A stretch of 64,000 bases of DNA, taken from positions 620,001-684,000 of the forward strand of contig CP071494.1 in the NCBI GenBank assembly GCA_017354895.1, read 5' to 3'. Every line of letters begins with the position of its first letter. Position 1 is the stretch's first letter. This document shows positions 22,649-33,261 of the stretch, piece by piece. The position numbers and the translations under genes were made by a program. The stretch comes from Podospora comata. Lineage: Eukaryota > Ascomycota > Sordariomycetes > Sordariales > Podosporaceae. Below the pieces are notes generated by a model. The model was not told the DNA's origin. It saw nothing but the letters and a program-made list of their open reading frames with translations, and ran no database searches.

Positions 22649-23828
22649 CAACAACATGTGCAACAGGACGGCAAGGCTGAATTAAAACTTTGGGAGACGA
22701 AAGCATCATACATTCCAGGCCTTGCTATTATTTGTGTTTTCTGTTGCTCGTTCTCTCACTCCTTCTCCACCCAACACATTCACTCGGAGTTCACAGCAAG
22801 ACCACAGATAGTGGTAGATGGGGTGTTGGTTCGGTGTGGTGATGTATCACTACAGTTGCTTTTCTCTTTGGACAGATAACATGGCCGTGATTAGTTGTTC
22901 TGAGAGACATGTTACAGTTTTGGGGATGGAAAATGCGGCTTGATGAAGAGAAGATTGAGGTTTCTTACCAAGCGATGTAGTTGACGGCTTGGGGTAGGGA
23001 TTGGGAGATGGGGACGCGGGCTGAACTGACATGGTGATGTACTGGGCTACGCCTATGTAGGTAGGTAACAATAAAGACTCTATCAACCACCAGGCTGGCT
23101 TGTATCGATATTTCCGGACTTGTATCCCCTAAACAATGAGAGAAGTTGCCCTCTGCAGTCGGCAAAAATATGATGGATAGCAGAATTAGTGCATGTATGA
23201 CATCAAAATGTGGTGGCCTGTCACAGTCCAGAGTACCAGACTGTCTCTAGCATTTTTATAGAGATCTCTTTTCATAGGGTCAGGTAGAGCTTCAAGGGCT
23301 CGCAGGTAGGTAAGGTAGGTATGTACTTCGGTTGATGCCAATAGTGCATGGTTAGGTAATGTACCTTTCACTAAAGAGATTGCATCGGGAAAACGACCCC
23401 TCTTCCGCAGTACAAGTGCAGTTTTAATTTCCCCTTCTTTTCGATCCCACCCATCTATAAAACGCGGCAGGTAGGCTCGTTAACTGCTTCTGACGCTGGC
23501 ACGAAGGTGCGTGTGATTGGTTGGAGCAAAGCCAGGACGCAGCTTCACTGATACCCAAAACACTCACAGGATGACTGCCTCTCTTGAATATCAGGGTCGC
23601 ACGACACTGCGCGGCTGGCAGACAACCAACCTCATAACTCATCGCTCCGACTCCCACGGGCCGCCTCATGTACACTTCCTCTTGCTAATGCTATTTATCT
23701 GCTATAAGTATATATAGTTCGCTTTTCCCAATCTCCCTTTATCCAATATCCTGAACTTATCCCTCGTGCTCAGACGACTATCCTTCATCAACATCCATTC
23801 TTTAACTCTTTACTCGTTCTCAGGCATC
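22649..23828. other. Gene-poor spacer with GTAGGTA motifs
   Basis: No supported gene apart from the continuation of family protein A's frame to 22879. GTAGGTA-type motifs cluster at about 23056-23067 and 23304-23322. TATATATAG at about 23708-23716 is a good TATA box about 115 nt before the ATG of family protein B. The leader after it is pyrimidine-rich. Confidence 0.5.
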
Positions 23829-24200
23829 ATGTTCAGCTTCAAGTCTAAGAACAGAACTAGACAGGAGAACGAAAGAATATCCGAAGTTACCAACAAAAGA
23901 CTGGACAATATCAACAACAAGCTCCTCACCATTGACAGCAAACATGACGCTATTCTTAACAACCGCCGTCACAATGCTATATACGAGCTTGATGCCCATT
24001 CTAAGCCCATCCGGCCATTGCCAGCCCTAAGAGATCATGACCAGCCAATAGCCCACCCCATCTTACAACAACGACCTCGCCAAGAACAAGAAGTAGAAAC
24101 AGAAGCCCGAGTCGCCCAGTCACAACCTTTGACTGCCAACAATGCCATGATAATTTTCTCCGTGGGGGTTTGTCTACTTATTGTCTTCTTACTTGGCTAA
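23829..24200 (+). CDS. Small family protein B, 123 aa, predicted tail-anchored
   Basis: Uninterrupted 123-residue frame from ATG 23829. The N-terminal half is charged and helical (KSKNRTRQENERISE); KRLDNINNKL and YELDA match in order the KLEDID-x-KI and YELEG motifs of its neighbours, though identity is lower. A polar Q/E/R-rich linker precedes a single hydrophobic C-terminal segment, MIIFSVGVCLLIVFLLG, which ends the protein. This is the layout of a tail-anchored protein facing the cytosol, perhaps in the ER or outer mitochondrial membrane. A TATATATAG box lies about 115 nt upstream. Function unknown; membership of the same family as proteins A and C is an inference from motif order, position and size. 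Confidence 0.65.
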   Translation: MFSFKSKNRTRQENERISEVTNKRLDNINNKLLTIDSKHDAILNNRRHNAIYELDAHSKPIRPLPALRDHDQPIAHPILQQRPRQEQEVETEARVAQSQPLTANNAMIIFSVGVCLLIVFLLG

Positions 24201-25268
24201 GTAATCCCACAGGGGCTTCATTGAGGTTCCGGAGATATACCTCTGAAATCTTCTTTTTCTTTTCATGTATCGGGCGAGGCTTGGGTGAACATAACATGAG
24301 AGTTAAGAGTATACCAAGGCTCAAATTTGGAGGTATGAATAGGTTAACATGTATGTAAAAGATGAGAGAGATTGGGTACGTGGAATCGAAAGAGACTCAG
24401 AGACACCGTGGGATACGCCGAACCTGGGAAGATTCATACTCTTTGTTGACAGGTTGGCGATTCGCAGGCGGGTGTATGAAACATATTCACTACCTCTTTC
24501 AACCTCTTTCTCTTCGCCAAGCGGTAGATTCATACGAACTCGTCAGGCATTCAAAACGTTGACCTAGGTTTAAATAAACAAATAGGTCTAATATCACCAC
24601 AAGGGCTGCAGGCTATCCACATTCCATGAACAGGGCCATCACTATTACGATATCGATAGTACTCATATGGGTCCCTGGCGTTCTGGGCGAGAGTTCTGTT
24701 AAGCAGTCAGTTCTGAAGCAGGATAGCCCCTCGCATGCTTTTGACACAACAGAGAAGCACACAGCACCACGAAAAGGTAGGTATGGTAGGTATGTTCAAT
24801 TCTCACATGTTCTGCATAGTAATTCTTGGATGAGAGGAACTCAGCTCGGCTTCTACCAATGGTGTTAGCTCAACACCCCTTCCACATACCCCTCCTCTAC
24901 CCACACCTATTGGCAACGTACTGCAAGGGGTTCTTTTCAGCAACGCCCCCACCATCATCACAAGTGCAAAAAGAAGGGAAGAACTGAACAACGGGAATAA
25001 CGGGAAACGGAACAAGCATGCCCAGTCACCCCTCTACAGGTTTATATACAAACTCAACGCCGAGTTTCGTGAATCTTTAGCAGAAGCCTCACATATCATT
25101 GAGGTACCTTATATTGTTCAATACTATCGTCTTCTGCTCAACAGCTTCTTCCCAGTTTCAAGAATCGTCACTCGCATTCATCACTTCCACACATACTTTA
25201 TTGCTACTTCCTAACCACGCAAAACATCAACACCAAACCATCTGTTGACCTTCAGAGGTCAACCAATC
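24201..25268. other. Spacer between small family genes
   Basis: AT-richer DNA without a convincing gene. A short frame from 24627 begins with a signal-peptide-like stretch (ITITISIVLIWVPGVLG) but quickly reaches GTAGGTATGGTAGGTATG (about 24776-24793) and has no recognisable product. TTTATATAC at about 25041-25049 may be the TATA box of family protein C. Confidence 0.45.
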
Positions 25269-25689
25269 ATGTCACACCTTCTCAAAGCCACACGTGTGCG
25301 TGAACAGAAGACTGAATCAGACTTTCAGCATGTCAACCCAGGATTCGATAAATTGATCACGACCAAGCTCGAAGATATAGATAACAAGATCACCACCTTC
25401 CTCAGCACCCACAACAGCACACCCGTGAGATATGAGCTCGAAGGCAATGTCCAGCATATCTGGCCACCAGTTCACAGGGATATTCCACGACAGCGATACG
25501 GTATCGATGATGATGTGCACCAGCAGCGGCATGACCCAAGACATGTTGGCGATGACGAGAAGCCTGTTGGGGAAGAAAATCGAGTCCAAGTTCAACCACT
25601 ACTGGGGCGGGAATTGGCCAGCCACGCTCTGGCTTTCAATTCTCGCGTTTACTTTTGTGATATTCCTTCTCGCGTTCCTCTTCAAGTAA
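25269..25689 (+). CDS. Small family protein C, about 124 aa, predicted tail-anchored
   Basis: ATG 25269 starts MSHLLKATR, closely matching protein A through NPG-x-D-x-LI, KLEDIDNKITTF and YELEG. The C-terminal membrane segment (LWLSILAFTFVIFLLAFLFK, ending at the stop at 25689) lies in another frame. A 46-nt intron at 25425-25470 with a good GTGAGA donor and CCACCAG acceptor would join the two in frame, giving 124 residues, almost the length of protein B (123). Against this, the intron has no clear CTRAC branch site and would remove the YELEG motif conserved in A and B. The alternative is a frameshifted copy. The leader resembles that of protein A just before the ATG. Function unknown. Confidence 0.5.
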
Positions 25690-27528
25690 ATATTTAAATT
25701 GGGGCTTTTGCAGCATTCGGCATTTTCTTCTTTTGTGTTAAACAAACAGGCTCCAGAGTATCTGAATAGCTAGGGGGCATAGGAGACACGCATCTCAGAT
25801 CGCTGTCGATGGGTCCACTGATTCGGTGTGTACTCCGATGGCTGTGCCGAACAAATGATGGACTTGGTGTTCAATGAGCTTTGTCAGGCGGGATTCATGC
25901 TTCACGATATGATGATGAATGGGACGATAATGGGATATGTTGTTACGTGGTTGACCAAACAATTCTTCTCGAGAAGTTAGAAATGTGGTATTCCTTCTTG
26001 GCTCTGGGGACAGTTGGATGTGTCCTGAAAGAGGGCGAGGGAATGGATATTTCGAGATGCCTGGGAAGGCCTTTTGGTGATAAAACTGCGAGGGAGGGAC
26101 AGTTTTGCCGCTGGCAGTCGGTGGGGGGCTGTTGTTGGTTGTTTGTAGTGCAGGTTTGTGTCAAAAGAATAGAAGAAGACAGTCTTCATGGAGCTACATG
26201 GATGTCTAAAGTCAGATACTTGCCCAATGAAGACGTCATATAAGGCCAAAAGACTTTGAAGAGATAGTAACACAGGTGTCCTGAAGTATCTTATCTTGAG
26301 AAGAAGATTACAAAGGTGCTGGTTCACCCAGGGGTTCAGAATACCGCAAGGCACGTAAGATTGGATTTTAGCATAATAGTCGTATTGGAAGGTTCCTGTA
26401 AGTGTCATGTTGGACCACATACGGACGGCCTTGTAAATTCCTATGTCTTGAATGAAGCCTCAGGTCTAGCGGCGCCGGCAGATAGTTGTCAGCCAAGGTG
26501 GTCGCCCAAGCCCCGGGCTTGCTCTCTCCAAACAGGAACAAGCAGATATGCTGGATGAGGTGTTGGGCAAGCCGAGTGCGTTGGCATTGCATTGGTTAGA
26601 TCAAGACGGAGCTACGTGAGGGACCCACGATGACGGCACAGCCTTTTTGGGCGTCCAATGGCATTGGGGTTCCCATGTTGCTAGATAAGTATCTGCGGCA
26701 GTCACCTGGTAACTCGTAGGGACAATTCTGGTACCTGCGGCACTTACCTTGGGCAGATTCCAGCCGCATCTCTAACATATCCTATGTCTGTTAGGTGGTG
26801 CCCAGTGCGCCGGACCGACCTACATAAACATTGGACATCATGAAGGGTAGTGGCAGAAAGTGGCGTGGAGTCCACATGGAAAAATCTATAACTTCTGGAT
26901 TCACTCTTCTCCGTCTCCTATTTTCTATATATGTGGCAGGATATTTAGACGGGACCGGCTATTGGAACTGCAAGATGTCCTATGAACCGGTGATCAGGGA
27001 TGTTGTTGGCTAGCTGTTCTCTGTTGGGCGATGGTGTTCTTGGGGGATATTTTCTAGGGTGCTGCCGGCTGTAAGGATAGAAGCCAAAAGCAGTGCTTAA
27101 TACTAAATAACACAAACCTCCCAACCGAGCCTGCTGAGCTTGTTAATACGGAAAAACAAATGATGAAGGGACAAGGCCATATTGATCACAACAGTTTTAT
27201 TCTTCAAAGACACCCTGCCGACTCCTAACAGAGCCCACAAGAGGCAGATGTCTAGTTAAAACAACCCCGAAACAACCAAACATAAAAGATCCAGTAAAAC
27301 CCTGACAAAAAGAACTCCAAACGACCATGCCAAAGCCCAAGACCAAAGAATTCCACACCAAATCCAAACCAAGAGAATACCTCAAGTAATCCCCCCCAAA
27401 AATGATCCCGAATAATGCTTGAACCACCAGGTAGGTCCACATCGAAATAAATGCCCCAAGCCAAAGACCCCCCTTTTTGGAAAATGTCCAAACATGCAAA
27501 AGAAACTCCCCCTATAGTTCACCCCTAC
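25690..27528. other. Gene-poor spacer and GH18 3' UTR
   Basis: No supported gene. The right part is the 3' UTR of the minus-strand GH18 gene. Short hydrophobic frames at 27197-27499 on the minus strand lack an ATG and are best explained as that UTR. Confidence 0.55.
27196..27201 (-). terminator. AATAAA polyadenylation signal, GH18 gene
   Basis: Minus-strand AATAAA about 330 nt downstream of the GH18 stop codon. It is the first perfect hexamer seen and a candidate poly(A) signal. Confidence 0.4.
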
Positions 27529-30500
27529 TTAACCAGTCAAAGTCCCATTCAACCCCCCCTTAACCCACCCCAGCAACGACCTCCCCCCCTCCAGATTCTC
27601 AAGCCCCTCCGGCCCGTCAAAAACCATCACGCCGCCAAGGTTAAACAGCCCGCTCAGTCCCAGCTGTCGCAGCTGACTGGCAAGCGACCCCGCAGCTTGC
27701 GCGCCTCCCAGTTTGGTGTAAGCACTCGGGGCGGCCTCGACCCAGGGGGGGATCCCGATCAAGAACTTCGTCCCCGCGATCGCCACGTTGGAGCCGCCTA
27801 GGGAGAGGATGCCATCTGTTATGAGACGGGTCCTAGAAAAGCAAGCGTTGTTAGCACTATTGTGAGCTTGGAGACAAAGGGGGTTTGGGGTGCTACCCCT
27901 TCCTTGCGCCTTCCTCTGATAGTCAAGGTTGCTCCTTCCCCTGTCCTACCGTTCCTTCCTCTCTAAGGGAATTTGCTCAAAACAGGAAGGAACACGGACG
28001 GGACAAACCGCCCCAAAAAAAAGGGGGAAGGAGCAAGCAACATCCCCAAACCCAACAGAGGGGGAAGGACCACCACCACCACCTCCTCTAGAGAAAAAAG
28101 AAAGAAGCAAAACTCACCATGAAAGAATCGACGTTAAGAAATTCTCACCCCCAACCTCGCACCGTCCGGTGTCGTCTCCTCCAAAGAATCTCGGCCAGAT
28201 AAAGTTGGCTTGGGCGAGGTACCCAATCGGGATCGACCTGTCGGGCGAAGCACACCCGGGAGCAGCAGACAAATAATACATCTTTGAAGTGTCCTGCAAG
28301 AAGTTGAAGCGCATCGTCGCTGCGAAGGTGCCCCAGTAGTTGGGGGAGGAGTCGAGTTTTGCTGGTAAGAGAAAGGGGTTAGTTGTCATGAAGAAAGAGG
28401 GGAGGTGGTTGAGAGGGGGGAGAGGGAAAAAGGGGTAATATGTTATTGTTGAAATGTGATAATGTGGCAAAGGAGACTTACCAAGATCAAACCCATCCAC
28501 CACCGCCGTCCCAAACGGCCTCAACCCATTCACAAACTCATAACCCCTCGTCGTCGCCGGCGTCACCGGCCCAAACAGCTGCCACAACTTGTTCGCAAAC
28601 TGCTGCGCCTCGCTCTCCGACCTCAGCACCAACGAGCTACCGCCCCCACCCAGCGACACCAGAACCTTCTTCCCGTGCGTCGCCTGGCAAGTCTTGATGT
28701 CCTCCTCCAACTGCGCGTAGTAGTCCAACCCCGGAGAAAAAAGCCGCTGATACCCAGTCTTGACGCCCTTGATCACAGGCGCGAGCGTCAGTTTGGGCAG
28801 CCCGCTGTTTTGGTAGCTGATGTCTGTGACGAAGCCGAGGATGACCAGATCAACGTTGGGATCGGCACAGACATCAGCGAGGGAGATGCGCTCAGAGGCT
28901 TGTGATTGCCCGTAGTAGACTGCCACGTTGGAGTTGGACATGGCGTTGAATCGGTAGCCGCCCTGCGGGGTGGCTGGGCTGGTCGGGAGAGGAAGGAGGG
29001 ACGTGAGGATGTTGGGAACAGAAATGGGAGGACCCAAGTTGATGAATGGAGGCGACCGAGTAGTGGTCAGCGTCGGGATGGCGGTAGGAAGGGGTGGGAA
29101 TGTTATGGTCGGGAGGGCGGTGAGAGGGTTGGGGAAGAGGGTTGCAATTGGGGGGAATGGTAAGATAGAAAAGGTTGGCAGCTGGACGGATGGATTTGGG
29201 GAAGGTGGGAAAGGCAGAATGGAGAATGTCGGCTCCGGCAAAAGCAGAGGCTCGAGTGAGCTGAGGAGACTTGGGATGGCCGAGGGAAGGGAACCGACTG
29301 CAGCACCAAACTCGCTGAGCAGGCTAGGCAAGATAGGGGCACCAGTCGGGATGGGAATGTTGTTGCCGATGGGTTGGGTGATGGCTGGCGTCTGGATGGG
29401 AACCAACCCATTAATGACAGCGATAAGGCCAGGAACCAACGGGGTTTCGGTTGCAACAGCTTGGGAGAGCTGGCTCAAAATGTTGGGGAGGACCGCCTGG
29501 ACCGGAGAGGGGATGACAAGGGGAGGGATGGTCACGGCAAGTATGGCAATTCCTGAAGCTGTGAAGCCCGAAGGATCAACAGTGAGGTCAATGAGTGCTG
29601 GAACTCCCACAGTGCCAACAACGGGGAGATTGGCCGAGATGCCACCGACGGAGAGGGTCAGGCCGGGTGCTGGCGAGACGATGACCCCAGGGAGCTGAGT
29701 GCCCGGAATCGTAACTCCAGGCAGTAGAGTCTCGGGCAAAGTTGGCAACGACACGCTTGGGAGTGATAGACTAGGTAAAGACACAGTCGGCAAGGTGAGA
29801 GAGAGGTTCGGTAATGAGATGGTCGGTAAGGTGAGGCTTGGGAGTGAGACGCTCGGCAAAGACACCACTGGCAACTCCAAACTCGGAAGCGTCACACTCG
29901 GGAGAGATACGCTAGGGAGAGATACGCTCGGAAGAGATATGCTTGGGACCGAAATGCTTGGGACCGAAATGCTTGGGACCGAAATGCTTGGGACCGAAAT
30001 GCTTGGGACCGAAATGCTTGGGACCGAAATGCTTGGGACCGAAATGCTTGGGACCGAAATGCTTGGGACCGAAATGCTTGGGACCGAAATGCTTGGGACC
30101 GAAATGCTTGGGACCGAGATGCTCGGGAGAGACGCGCTGGGCAACGAGATCGATGGCAGTGTGGGAACCGGCGGAAGGGTCAGGACTGAGAGAGACGGCA
30201 CCTGGACGGATGGTACCGACACAGACGGCAACGACACAGACGGCAGCTGAATCGAGGGAGCTGACGGGAGGGTCACCGTCACCGTCGGCAGAGGAGGTAA
30301 CGTAATCGCCGGGATACTGAGCCCAGGAACCGTCAGACTGATCGCTGGGCTCAGGCCAAGCGGAAGGTTGGCCGAGGCAGCAATGGTCACGCCTGGAAGC
30401 AACTCGCTGGGAATGACCTCGTTGAACACCGACGAGATGGCACCCTCGAGAGCCGTCAACCCCTGGATGATGATAGGCACCGGGCCCGCAGTCACAGTGG

Positions 30501-31170
30501 TAAGCCTTGTTATCGTCACAGTAGGAAACCCGGCGATGAGAACTGTAGTCGTTGCGATGCAGAGTGTGGTCGTAGCCAGCCCGAGACCTGTTCCGAGAGG
30601 ATAGCCGATGTTCGACAGAGCGCTCAAAACTGCCTCGGGAGAGTATTGTCTGATAGTGGTGGGTTCGGCAGCCCTGGGAAGCGCTGGGGATGGAACTGGT
30701 GGAAGGAGGAGGTCAAGCACACCATCAAGGAGCCCGGTGACGGCCGGAACCACTCCGCTGAGGTCGCCAATGAGGATGTCGAGGAGGTTTGGCTGTTTTG
30801 GCTGGTTGAAAGACGCAAAGTATTCGAGGGTTTTCTCAGGGGTGCCGAACATCGACAGCAGACTTGGGTCGGCTTGACGTTTCTCTAGCTGCCCTTCGGA
30901 GTTGTCTGATACCGTCGAAGGTGTGTCTTGATCATGGTCTGATTGACGCTTCTCCAACGCTTCTTCTGGGAGAATCGGTGTAATCAGTCCTTCTACCAGA
31001 CCCCCGATGTCAAGTTGGCGCTTCTTCAGAGACTCTTTAGACGCATCGTCACCGGCACTGGGGACGTCATGGAGGACTGGGGCGGGTACTGGGGCTGCTT
31101 GCTCCAAAGGAGCAGCTGTGACCGACAGACCGCCGAGGGCGAGGGTGCTGTAGAGAACAAAGCATTTCAT
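27529..31170 (-). CDS. Secreted GH18 chitinase-like protein with ISVPS repeats, probably non-catalytic
   Basis: Three exons (31170-28482, 28361-28118, 27832-27529) with GTAAGT...ACCAG and GTGAGT...TCTAG introns join in frame to 1078 residues. Residues 1-20 form a signal peptide; KR sites at 50-51, 74-75 and 97-98 suit Kex2 cleavage. A long S/P/V/L/T-rich region holds a 12-unit ISVPS array (351-410). The GH18 domain occupies about 748-1078: NVAVYYGQ start, VLVSLGGGGS (the SxGG motif), VVDGFDL, MYYLSAAPGC and the C-terminal VMVFDGPEG. In active GH18 enzymes the motif is DxxDxDxE; here the splice reads DGFDL-AKLDSS, so the third Asp and catalytic Glu appear replaced. It may bind chitin rather than cut it, or the splice may differ. 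A cell-wall location is inferred. TATATA lies about 80 nt upstream of the ATG. Confidence 0.88.
29941..30120. repeat. 15-bp minisatellite, 12 units, coding
   Basis: Twelve head-to-tail copies of a 15-mer (plus strand GCTTGGGACCGAAAT); eleven are identical and the last differs by one base. On the minus strand each encodes ISVPS in the GH18 protein (residues 351-410). Flanking units (ISLPS, VSLPS) are diverged, so the perfect block is a recent expansion. The unit length keeps the frame. Confidence 0.97.
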
Positions 31171-33261
31171 GATGGGTTGTCGTTCCTAGCCACCATGGCT
31201 CTGCTTGATGATCCCAAGCTTCTCTCCCAAGGATGCCTTCATGATGGCATATATACGACGGGCCGTCCCGTACAATCAACCATGGACCTGGGAGTGATTT
31301 CGAGAAAACGCGTCCAAATAATTCCTTCAGACGCGTGAAATGGAATGCCTCTGCCATTCTTTAATTCGATTGCTATATGTACGATGGTAGACATAATGGT
31401 GCGATATTGTCCCTCCTGCCCAGCCCGATTTTGTGATAGATTTCTCCGCATCACGGGCAAGCTGTCTTGACTCCTGGAATGCGGCCAGTTCGCGTGCTTC
31501 CGAATGTCTAAGAAGACGGTCCGCTCATGTAGGGAGTGATCTTTGGCCACCGATAACTGTCGGCTGTCTTGATATATGGGGACCAATGCCATGTAAGCGG
31601 AAAAGGAAGAAAGATCCCGAACGACAAGGCAGTGTACATGGCTACAGTGCACTGTGTTCGATGCATGATGCACTGGCATCTCCATCAATATATGGTGTTT
31701 CGACTGTTATCCAGTCCGGCTTGAGCCACTTGGTCAAAGCTGCGATGCACGGGTTTGGTGGTGAGGATATCAGACGAAAGTGGTAAAAAAGTCTGAGGAG
31801 GTTTCATGATGCCGTGGGGGAGGTCTGAAACATGCCGCCGAAGAAGTGATGCTGATCAATTGCAGACACCGGCAGATTTGGGTGAACGGTTTGGACGCGA
31901 GCCACTTTTGGCGTCGTGTCGGTTTGTCTCCCCGCGGAGAGCTCAATCAGTTGGCGCGACGAGAGAAAGGAGAGAGACGAGGGGAGACCAGAAGAGGGGG
32001 GCGGGTGCAGACTCTCGGCGATGCTGAGCTGAGGTTGGCATTGTTGTGTCCCACCCCATTTCCATTTCCTGTGCGTTACTCTACGCTCGTTGGAGGTTTG
32101 GTTGGGTCACATCGACTCTCCCCTCTCCGGTTCCGCACACAAAGAAAAACTGACCCCATTCCGGCCGTCAACAAGAGTGGGAAACTGGGGGGCAGTTGAC
32201 GATTGATGATCTCGATTCTTGAGTCGAAGTCGCTGATAAAGAAGGTCAAAGAAGGATGGCGTGGATGGTTACCTAGTCGCTGAATTGGTCAGCTTCGGAG
32301 GCCCATCCATGTGTCGGCACGGCGTGAGACCTTTTTTTTCAGGTGGTGGATGCGACGGCCCAATCCCAAGATACCAAAAATGGGTTGGGAGACTGGCCGT
32401 GTGGCCTGTGCCGGGGAGCGAGGAGGTCACGGTGCGTGATGAAATCCACGACTCGAGCAATCTGGCATAGCGTCATTCCAGTACCCTAGATATCTTCAAA
32501 ATCCAAAATCCAAAATCCAAAATCATGCCGAGTCTTTTTGTGTGTACCGTCAGGTGGGCTGAGGTGGTGTGTGGCTGCTGCTGTATCGTGCTGAGAGAAG
32601 CCTAAAAACCTGCACCTCCAGGGCAAACTCTGGCGAAAAAGATGGGACTGGTGATGATCCGGAAAGAAGGGGAAAGGAGCGCAATTTGACGAGTGCGCAG
32701 CCTCCAATGAATGGGAGAGCCGATGATTGGTTGACGTGAGGTACAGAGGTACTTAGGGTTGGGGTTATGTACCGAGAACCAGGCCCCAGAAAAATCCAAG
32801 ACGAGACTCCCTTGCTGTTGTTGGAGACTCCGCGCAGTGTCCCCCTCGGTTCGTGCGAACAAGTTGACTGCCCGACCTTATTCTTTGGCAGCATGAAGGC
32901 AAAACAGGTGGACAGCCCGCCGCCTCACCATGGCTGCGAGGGCTCCAAACTTTTCAACCATTCCCATTCCCATCGTTCCCATTCTCTCTCTCCCACAACA
33001 CTTCCCGATGCCCATCATCACCACAATCCATCATCACCACCCTCACCAACCACCACCTCATCACCACCACCAGCCCTCCCCGTCAGCAATAATATTAGCC
33101 TGCGTCAGGAATAACGTGCAACGCTGAGCTGCACACACACAACCAGCAATTCACCGCATCACCGCCCCGACAAAACAAAATTTCCAACCAGCCAACCACC
33201 ACTTCTTCCATCACCAACTCCAACGCCCACCACAACGTCGTCGGCTTTTCTGTCGGGCGTC
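31171..33261. promoter_or_regulatory. Divergent intergenic region (GH18 / ies4)
   Basis: About 2.1 kb between divergent genes. GCATATATAC at about 31248-31257 is a TATA-like box some 80 nt upstream of the GH18 ATG. The ies4 side (32.9-33.26 kb) is rich in CA/TC and CAC/CAT motifs typical of a leader. No gene is supported inside. Confidence 0.55.
32497..32524. repeat. CAAAATC x4 tandem repeat
   Basis: Four perfect copies of a 7-mer in the GH18/ies4 intergenic region. Confidence 0.9.

Noticed and set aside
27197-27499. Minus-strand hydrophobic frame of about 100 codons after the GH18 gene
   Set aside because: It has no ATG (TTG only), follows the stop codon directly and ends at a possible AATAAA, so it is best read as 3' UTR.
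29941-30120. Possible CRISPR array
   Set aside because: Units are 15 bp, directly abutting and coding; there are no spacers, and the genome is eukaryotic.
29699-30305. Long plus-strand open frames antisense to the GH18 repeat array
   Set aside because: They are a by-product of the 15-bp repeat, whose length is a multiple of three, and have no start context or domain.
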